This document shows positions 14,301 to 20,200 of a stretch of 21,713 nucleotides of DNA, piece after piece. Numbering within the stretch: the first letter of the stretch is position 1; every line of letters begins with the position of its first letter. Source of the stretch: a virus; the IMG/VR virus record IMGVR_UViG_3300025085_000226, positions 1 through 21,713 of that record; one strand, 5' to 3'. The notes under the pieces are model-generated. The model was not told the origin of the DNA. It did not search any database and worked only from the letters and a program-made list of their open reading frames with translations. Position numbers and translations under genes: made by a program.

Positions 14301-16026
14301 CACCGCCATTGGAATCACTTCCCCTGATAACTTCAAATGTCAATGTAGACACATTACGAAGATCTAAATATAGTCTGAGTTGTCTGTTACCACTTTGTCT
14401 TCCAAATACAATATGCCTACCGATATCAAATCCGCCAGTTGAACCAGTACCACTTCCACTATCTTCGATTGTTATTCTTTGAAAACTAGAGAGTGAACCT
14501 GTATACTGAGTTTGAATATCATCAGGTAGAATTACAATATCTTCATTGTAGTAATCTCTGATATAATAATTATTTTCGGGTTCTTCATCTTCAATTTCAT
14601 TATTAAGAACCATATACCCTTCATGTCCAGCATAACCAGACATATAACGGTGATTCTTACAATAATAGTAAATTCTATTAGATTCGTCAGCATTCATAAT
14701 GAATATTGATCGGAACGGATTTTCATAATCGGTTCCGAGAGCACCTGATGCTCCAGTACTATTATAATATAAAGTACCAGAATTCAATATACCATCTTGT
14801 GTGGTACTGAATTGCATTGGATGCCCTAAAGGAAAAGCGGCACTAACTTGATTACTAGGATCATCCTGATTCCAAATAATTACATAATTCTGTTGAACTT
14901 GAATATTTTCTGGGGAAAGGTAATATACTCCAGGAATGAAATTACCAAACTCATGAGCTTCTTCACCAAAGTCAATATAAAAAATACCTGAAGGAAATGC
15001 TCTGGGTTCTGCAGAAACTGTGAATGAAAATCCAGTAGAACCCAATATTCTATCTTCTACAGTAAACACTCCAGTTACTTGTCTAACATAAACCGAGGTG
15101 ATTATATTATTATCATCTCTTATAATCTTTGCAATTTCTCCAGATACAGAATTATCCCCAATCTTCAATACTGTTCTTCCTACCTCTATAGGATTAAGAA
15201 CTTCATCGATACCAGATACAGTTAGTAATACATTATCAAGCTCAGTTTTTACATACCAAGTAAAAACTTCATGAAGTCCCCAATCAAGTACTCCATGTGT
15301 AGTTTTAAAATGCTCAACTAATTTAGATGACTGATAGTAATAAGTTTGATTATCGATAATTCCATCGTATACATCAGTATTCTTAGGGTTATCATTATAG
15401 ACTGTATCTAATTCAAATCCTTCTGGAGCATTACCAAGTGCATTTCCCCATTCTGGTGTATGGAGTAATGTACCATTGGCCATAATGCCAAGTGATTTAT
15501 TTTTCTGAAAAGGTCTATTCTGACCAAAAGGTACTTGTTTACCCCCTCTATAAATGAAAGTTTGGTCGAAACTTCTATCTGCAATAAGACCCGCTCCGCC
15601 AGAACGTTCTGAGAAAATATCAGCGGGTTTGGGATCATTGTCAGATACAATTCTGAGTCTATCCGTATCGGATTGGAAGGTTCCTGAAGTTAGTGAGTTT
15701 GGATGACTTTGCCAAATTCTATTAATATCAAAAGAATCTACAACACCAGTAGTTTCTGCCGAGGGGATAATATTAAGTCTTAGTGGGTCATACCCCCGAC
15801 CCCTACTAAGAACACGTACATGAACAATCTTACCTGAAGGACCATCAATGATAGGATATAATAAACATTCTTCACTAGGTGTCCCACAACCAGTGACCGT
15901 TAATCTTGGAGGATCTTCAGGGTCATATCCACTTCCAGGATTAATGACCTCTACTGCGCGAACGCCAAATAATTTGTCAAAGATTGGTTTAATCTCTGCG
16001 CCAGAGCCAGGAACTGTTCTTGCCAT
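11392..16026 (-). CDS. Mosaic structural protein with split YHYH-type domain and cupredoxin-like modules
   Basis: The product has 1544 residues. Reading from the N-terminus: GxGY modules (19-80); a YHYH-family-like opening (SLGIMANGTLLHTPEWGNA, then APEGF; near 150-200) with YYYQ at 229-232 where the family name motif would be; a cupredoxin-like module (about 350-485) with His402, Cys456, His459 and Met462; a reelin-like beta sandwich (about 520-640); the YHYH core HPDGHSKILGMSFDGYPIYG at 660-679; an insert (about 716-845) that looks like a cupredoxin copy lacking ligands; the second YHYH half (LDEHNGVYISTPEYPNGTYA, FPYCVGPTYFGTP); tandem GxGY modules (933-1079); an 'EI.TYTG...LTRG' module near 1110-1150; and more SGA and GxGY modules to the end. 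It starts eight bases after the 408-residue gene, without a clear ribosome binding site. It is probably a baseplate-peripheral or adhesin-like virion protein. Domain names are from memory; no enzyme active site is claimed. Confidence 0.78.
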   Translation of the reverse strand: MARTVPGSGAEIKPIFDKLFGVRAVEVINPGSGYDPEDPPRLTVTGCGTPSEECLLYPIIDGPSGKIVHVRVLSRGRGYDPLRLNIIPSAETTGVVDSFDINRIWQSHPNSLTSGTFQSDTDRLRIVSDNDPKPADIFSERSGGAGLIADRSFDQTFIYRGGKQVPFGQNRPFQKNKSLGIMANGTLLHTPEWGNALGNAPEGFELDTVYNDNPKNTDVYDGIIDNQTYYYQSSKLVEHFKTTHGVLDWGLHEVFTWYVKTELDNVLLTVSGIDEVLNPIEVGRTVLKIGDNSVSGEIAKIIRDDNNIITSVYVRQVTGVFTVEDRILGSTGFSFTVSAEPRAFPSGIFYIDFGEEAHEFGNFIPGVYYLSPENIQVQQNYVIIWNQDDPSNQVSAAFPLGHPMQFSTTQDGILNSGTLYYNSTGASGALGTDYENPFRSIFIMNADESNRIYYYCKNHRYMSGYAGHEGYMVLNNEIEDEEPENNYYIRDYYNEDIVILPDDIQTQYTGSLSSFQRITIEDSGSGTGSTGGFDIGRHIVFGRQSGNRQLRLYLDLRNVSTLTFEVIRGSDSNGGENPDGNAESLRVFFGGTAYGSSVLVAYNNSNFNTLNNVTISIPPDSRKENQLVYVYQFSNSGTNFDSYGLKSITYGGGEQDLSRHPDGHSKILGMSFDGYPIYGPYGYFGTNNSVVRASSSYRLKSGIEVDGARPEQVAAETVTYAVTVSNNKFLYDATSPSFLNLKRGKTYVFNQDDSSNDGNILLLSTAEDGWHPTSDVEDISNKVNLYEHPSITYTLNGSSVTYDNYVSGFTTATTRSLSIAMPSDSPRVLNSFSYANASYGVRTVQDGYAMGSLYQDYIYDETEGTLDEHNGVYISTPEYPNGTYAYFLTEDSSGNPTFPYCVGPTYFGTPLFEGDDVPDLATEVPTIAEGNVVLEDDGTVSYIQMTKTGDGYFSPAVAQIIGGEGSGATASPVVQSVTGLTLLNEGKSFATPPTLIFEGGGGQGAQGAASISSLGKVTSINIIDEGDFYQTSPYILIDGGGGQGAKAIANINQGVITSIDILDQGGGYVNPPNIIFTKLINLKRTTKARQSFNSAFQYLTGLTKDIDASSEEIFVSSTDAFPGSGTFLLNNEIVTYTGKTRGKFTGLTRGTNFNYDQRIILDTSQDVAGISNYNFNVGDRVIRRVETASSKIAKVYDWRPSTRELFVTFEVDELAFIDAGIASTEDAIVQFNAGLPDSAGGSALPHTTEVSIGSQIFRLQLTGITVAPDIDFVDIAENDGAGDGIPDLSNTGTDYENQISLDGGIYNSLYGIEETQGGTNTTLFAIGDNILDATPFPEQKFATVSTAGGLSEGVEHSAQVKITLDKTDGNGQNYGVNEIVTGDLSGVTGTVVSWDTSTGILVVQSITPFNTGNVNIGVNGFLNEFSAKSSIVDIVVQEPGTNYSAPPTVVIENAGDIQSTAVAVMTVAGDQVSSVTISNGGYGYKQEITTNILHPTITFTNDASDTTGSGAVAYAILGGEKIAGSAGASYRIKNIEYQTVVQTS
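12893..13032 (-). repeat. GxGY module repeat with exact 120-base period
   Basis: An identical 20-base block encoding GGGGQGA begins at 12893 and again at 13013, exactly 120 bases (40 codons) apart. It marks consecutive copies of a 40-residue module of the form GGGGQGA.A.A.I..G.VTSI.I.D.G..Y..PP.I.I. This gives the clearest view of the module length shared by the neighbouring large proteins. Confidence 0.9.
13492..13881 (-). other. Ligand-less cupredoxin-like insert (domain within the 1544-residue protein)
   Basis: Residues about 716-845 carry YVFNQDDSSNDGNILLLSTAEDG, which aligns with WNQDDPSNQVSAAF...HPMQFSTTQDG of the upstream cupredoxin-like module in the same protein. The His becomes Asn-Ile context, and no Cys-x2-His-x2-Met follows (the corresponding end reads NSFSYANASYGVR). 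It sits between the two halves of the YHYH-type core, so it looks like an inserted, non-metal-binding paralogue. Confidence 0.55.
14572..14979 (-). other. Cupredoxin-like domain in the 1544-residue protein
   Basis: Residues about 350-485. His402 lies in GHPMQFST; Cys456, His459 and Met462 lie in IYYYCKNHRYMSGY. The order His ... Cys-x2-His-x2-Met is the type 1 copper ligand pattern, with the loop spacing of amicyanin. The 54-residue gap between the first His and Cys is within what cupredoxins tolerate. Copper binding itself is inferred. Confidence 0.6.
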
Positions 16027-16034
16027 TTACTTTA

Positions 16035-16349
16035 TTAGTTTACTACGACGATAGTGCCAGCCATGGCGGCGTGTTGTGTACACTGATAATACAGTGTTGT
16101 AGGAGCATCCATAGGAACAGTCCAATAAAGAACTGAAGTACCATTACCAGACTGTCCAGTCGTGTATGGATTTCCAGCAAGACCCGTTGTTGATTGAATT
16201 CTCAGTGGATGACTTGCGCCATTTGAACTATTGTCAAAGGCGTAAGTGAATCCCCTATAAACGTAAATTGTTGGGTCTTCTTGTGTTACAGGGAATCCAG
16301 CACCACTGAAAGTAAAGTGATTAGATCCATTAGAACCCAGTTCAAACCA
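16035..16349 (-). other. Cupredoxin-like domain at the C-terminus of the 408-residue protein
   Basis: A compact domain of about 100 residues ends the protein. It has the strands and turn typical of this fold (TFSGAGF, then DPTIYVYRGFTYAFDN), His351 after the second strand, and the C-terminal loop Cys394-x2-His397-x2-Met400 followed by the final strand GTIVVVN. The spacing equals the amicyanin loop C-T-P-H-P-F-M. Confidence 0.65.
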
Positions 16350-17261
16350 AGTTAAAGGACTTTGACTTCTAACCCAATTTGTGCCGTTATAATAGATACT
16401 ATCACCTTGTACAAGACTACTCAAATCAACATTTGATAGAGTTTCTAATGTACTTGGAACAACTCCAGAAAAATTAACTGTTACTGTATCTCCAACAATT
16501 GCTGTATCAATATCATTACCCCCCGCAATAATTAAAGTATCAGTTCCACTATTTGCAGTAGTACTACCTGCATCAGCAGTAACAGTTTGGAACAAATTTA
16601 ATGCTGTGAGTCCAGACTGGTCGTCTTGAGGAATCCACTTGGCGGAAGAAGCACTCCACTTTAATACCTGGTCATTAGTAGGTGCAACTGTAGTAGTGTC
16701 AACATCATTTAAAAAATCAATACTCGAATATTCTGTCGCTATCTTCGCTGCAGTATCACCAACACCACCCGCAGTTACATTAATATTTACATAGGGGTTA
16801 TCATCACCATCAACAGTGAAGAAATATCCAGTATATGTTGATGATGTAGGAGCTACACCAAGACTGGTGTATTCATTGATATATCTAATTTTTGTAGGAA
16901 AATCTATAGTCCCATCATCACCATCAAAGGTTGAAGTGATAGAACCTGCAAGAATCCTCAAATCTCCAGTGCCATTTGGAACTAAAGAAATGTTATTATT
17001 ACTTGATGATGTAATATTATTATTATTTACATCTAATGCTGTTGTTAGGAGATTCAGGTCTCCAGGTACAAAATTGGTTCCGTTATACTTCAACACTTGG
17101 TTATTTGCAGCGTTGCTAACGTTAAGGGTTAGATTAGTTCCGTTACCAAAAGCAGAATAAATTTCATCAAAGTTGTCATTAATTTTATCACCACCAACAC
17201 GGAGGGTATCCCCCGTATTGTCATTTGCTGTAGTACCTAAACCAAGTGATTGTTTTGTCAT
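16035..17261 (-). CDS. gp9/gp10-type baseplate protein with C-terminal cupredoxin-like domain
   Basis: The product has 408 residues. The N-terminus (LGLGTTANDNTGDTLRVGG, then DKINDNFDEIYSAFGNG) closely follows T4 gp10 (NIGNVVDDGTGDYLRKGG, INENFDELYYELGDG) and T4 gp9 (GDILFDGGNKINSDFNAIYN), the trimeric baseplate proteins whose N-termini dock on the wedge. The middle has fibre-like repeats (NDQVLKWSASSAKWIP). Residues 305-408 form a cupredoxin-like domain: HFTFSGAGF, DPTIYVYRGFTYAF, His351 in SHPLRIQST, then YYQCTQHAAMAGTIVVVN with Cys394, His397 and Met400. A perfect TATAAATA late promoter lies 17 bases upstream; the leader is therefore very short and shows no Shine-Dalgarno. The protein is likely a trimeric baseplate or short-fibre component exposed at the virion surface. 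The N-terminal homology is well supported; copper binding is inference. Confidence 0.8.
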   Translation of the reverse strand: MTKQSLGLGTTANDNTGDTLRVGGDKINDNFDEIYSAFGNGTNLTLNVSNAANNQVLKYNGTNFVPGDLNLLTTALDVNNNNITSSSNNNISLVPNGTGDLRILAGSITSTFDGDDGTIDFPTKIRYINEYTSLGVAPTSSTYTGYFFTVDGDDNPYVNINVTAGGVGDTAAKIATEYSSIDFLNDVDTTTVAPTNDQVLKWSASSAKWIPQDDQSGLTALNLFQTVTADAGSTTANSGTDTLIIAGGNDIDTAIVGDTVTVNFSGVVPSTLETLSNVDLSSLVQGDSIYYNGTNWVRSQSPLTWFELGSNGSNHFTFSGAGFPVTQEDPTIYVYRGFTYAFDNSSNGASHPLRIQSTTGLAGNPYTTGQSGNGTSVLYWTVPMDAPTTLYYQCTQHAAMAGTIVVVN

Positions 17262-17278
17262 CGTTGTAGGTTTTTAGT

Positions 17279-17286
17279 TATTTATA
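17279..17286 (-). promoter_or_regulatory. T4-type late promoter, perfect TATAAATA
   Basis: The minus strand reads TATAAATA, identical to the T4 late consensus, in the 27-base gap between the right-hand mosaic gene and the 408-residue gene. The ATG follows 17 bases later. It would drive the 408- and 1544-residue genes; transcription may also continue from upstream because no terminator is visible here. Confidence 0.85.
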
Positions 17287-17288
17287 TG

Positions 17289-20200
17289 TTATGGAAGGAC
17301 TTCAGGATCGATAATCTCTTCACCGTAATCTGCAAGATTTGGTGCTGTCCAATCATCGGGAACTTCACTTTCAACTAAGACATTAGGATTCTTGTAGTTA
17401 CTGCCAGTAGAATTAACTTCTACATTAGCAATACCAACGATTGCCCTAATCTGTGCGTTGAATCCGCTGATAGAGTCAACTCTCACAATAGGTCGTGAAG
17501 TATAACCAGAACCTGGTGCAGTAATACTGACGGTTTCGATAAATCCATTAGTAAGAACTGCTGTTGCTTCAGCATTTTGTCCAAATACAGACCCAAGATA
17601 ATCAAATGTAATCAAGGAGTTGGACGATTCAATAACAGCAACCTCGCGGTTTTCAGTTTCGCCTTCAATGGAAAGCAAATCTCCTGGTTCGATAGGAGGA
17701 ACAACTTCCGAAGCATCAACGTCAGCTTCAGAACCAACGTATGAGAACGCTACGAATGTAGAACCTACGCGAGGAATTTCAGAGAAGATAATCCTCGAAC
17801 CAACGATACTAAAACCAACTCCAGGTTCTTGAATGACTCCATTCAAGGAAACAATGATATTATTTTCTGGTCTGATAGTACTAGATCTAACACCTTCCGT
17901 AAGTGTCAATGAGTAGAACACTTCATCTCTCTTGAGGTTGAATGATTGGCGTAAAGAATCAAACTCAAATCCAATGTTATCAAGTTGTCTCAATTTACCA
18001 ACATAGAATCCTGTAAATGTGGACCCGATATCAGGAGGTTCAGCGAACTGAATCTTATCAGAGAATGCATTGTATGCATTACCTGCACCAGGAGGTTGTA
18101 GGATACCATTAACGAAGATGAGCATATGACCTGCAGGGTCAGGTAGATATGATGTTCCGTTATTGATAGTAAGATTGAAGGTAGTTTGTACACCATCAAA
18201 TCCTCTAGATGCTCTCTTAACGCGAGCGTTTGAAGTAACAAGATCCAAAATTACAGACTTGTAATTATCAGCAGCAACAACGTAATCATTTTCTGTCCAA
18301 GCTCCCACGATTTCATTTAAGAAGAGGCGCTTGTTAATACCAACGGCACTGATGTTATTAATCCTAGCAGATGCTCCACCCTCAACAGTAATTTTAGTAG
18401 AGATTGTCGCAAGTGCCTCATAATTTACACCGCCACCTCCAGTACCAAAGTCTGCGATTTGCTCAGTAATTGAGAAATCACCATCAATAGGCGCAACATA
18501 AACATAATTATTATCGGTGTCTACTCCCGTAATAATAGCTCGCTTACTAGCATCCTTACCACCAACATACTTGTAAACATAATTGCCTACAGTGAAATCA
18601 GCGGCAGAATTTACACCAAAGCGAACATAACCACCTGAGATAATTCTATCTCCAATTGTAACGTCAAGTCCTTGGTATGACTGAACTTCGATGTACAAGT
18701 CAGTTGTGCCGCCATATACAACAGCGGTTTTATCAAAGGTGCCAACTAAAGTCTCAGTATCTACGGTCAATCTACCGCCAGAATTATCGAGAACTGCTGC
18801 TTCACTCTTCAAGAACGTTGTAGGTTGTGCTGTTTGACCAGAGGTATAACCAAGGAAAGGAATATCCTCAGTAAAGTCACCTACAAGTTTAATAACATGC
18901 AGTCTATCTTCAATTGAACTCAACGTTGCCGTAGTGGTATTTTCCTGACCTTCAATAATATCAGAGATTTGCCAGGTTCCTGCGGTAACTTCGACATCCA
19001 AATACTTGTAATTTTCATCTTCATGGAATTGATATACTGTGCCAGTTATACTGACATCACCCTGTTTCTGAACTACCTCGCCCATCGTGAATGGACCATC
19101 AGTGATATCCCCATCAATACGGAATCTCTTATAAACTTTAGCGATTTTCGCCTCATTTACATTGATTCTCTTAATTTCAGCATTGGTATCACTATACAAA
19201 CCATAGAAGAAGTCTGCTCTACCAAGACCACCAGAAATTCCAGGAGGAACGTATGTAATTCCATATTCCTTAGATGGAACTACAATACCACTGTTTTGAG
19301 TGACACCAACATAATATGTTGCATTATCTAATTGCTGTCTGTAGAAGTCTATATTTTCTCTGGCAATTCTTAAGAACGGGTCGGTGTCATATCCCGCTCT
19401 CCAAGTAGCATTATCAAATGCCAAGAATGTTGATTGTGGTGCTGGAGAAGTTAAGGTTCCGTCAAGTGCAGATTCTAGATATGATTCTAGGACTTCTAAA
19501 GTATATCTCTTAGCGTTATATTCAGAGTTGGAATAGAACACTTCACCACCGACAGATGTATAAGCATCAAATTGCCCCTTATTGAGTTTAGAACCCCAAA
19601 GATAAATGCCATCACTACCGTTTCCAGCAAAGGTGGGGACGTTATTAGGACCTCGCATGAGTATCCGATTTCTAATGCTACTGAATCCGAATGAGAATTC
19701 AATAGTAGAATAGACTCTAAACCATCCATTACCGTAAGGAATAACACCCACACCAGCAGGTTCTGTGGTGGCAACATTAAATCTCAAATTATCTTGACCT
19801 GATACGCCACCAATGCTGACACCATCAATCAATATTTCCGAATCTACAATCCATGCAGAACCACCATCAGTAACGGTAACTACTGCAGTATTTGGTGCAT
19901 TTTCGTGGTCAATGACAATATCAAATACTCCACCAAGTCCACCAGTCGATGAACCAGTAACTCCTGTATAAGTTCCTGTCATAGCAGATCTAGTATTAAC
20001 TACAATTTCTTTGACAGTTAACAGTTCTCTATTTTTAACAATCAATCCACCTTGAGGTTGGAAGATAGAACCAGTATCACCATTGTTAAGATCGACATCA
20101 AAGAACAATCTCTGTACACCAGGTGTTCCACTGTCTAATCGGACATCAAATCTAACATTTTCATATTCTCCCTTCTTAACGAAAGTGGATATTGTATAAA

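Noticed and set aside
16035-16349. Host-derived plastocyanin (petE) auxiliary metabolic gene
   Set aside because: The domain is fused in frame to a baseplate-type protein, has no signal peptide of its own, and has the shorter Cys-x2-His-x2-Met loop rather than the plastocyanin Cys-x2-His-x4-Met loop.
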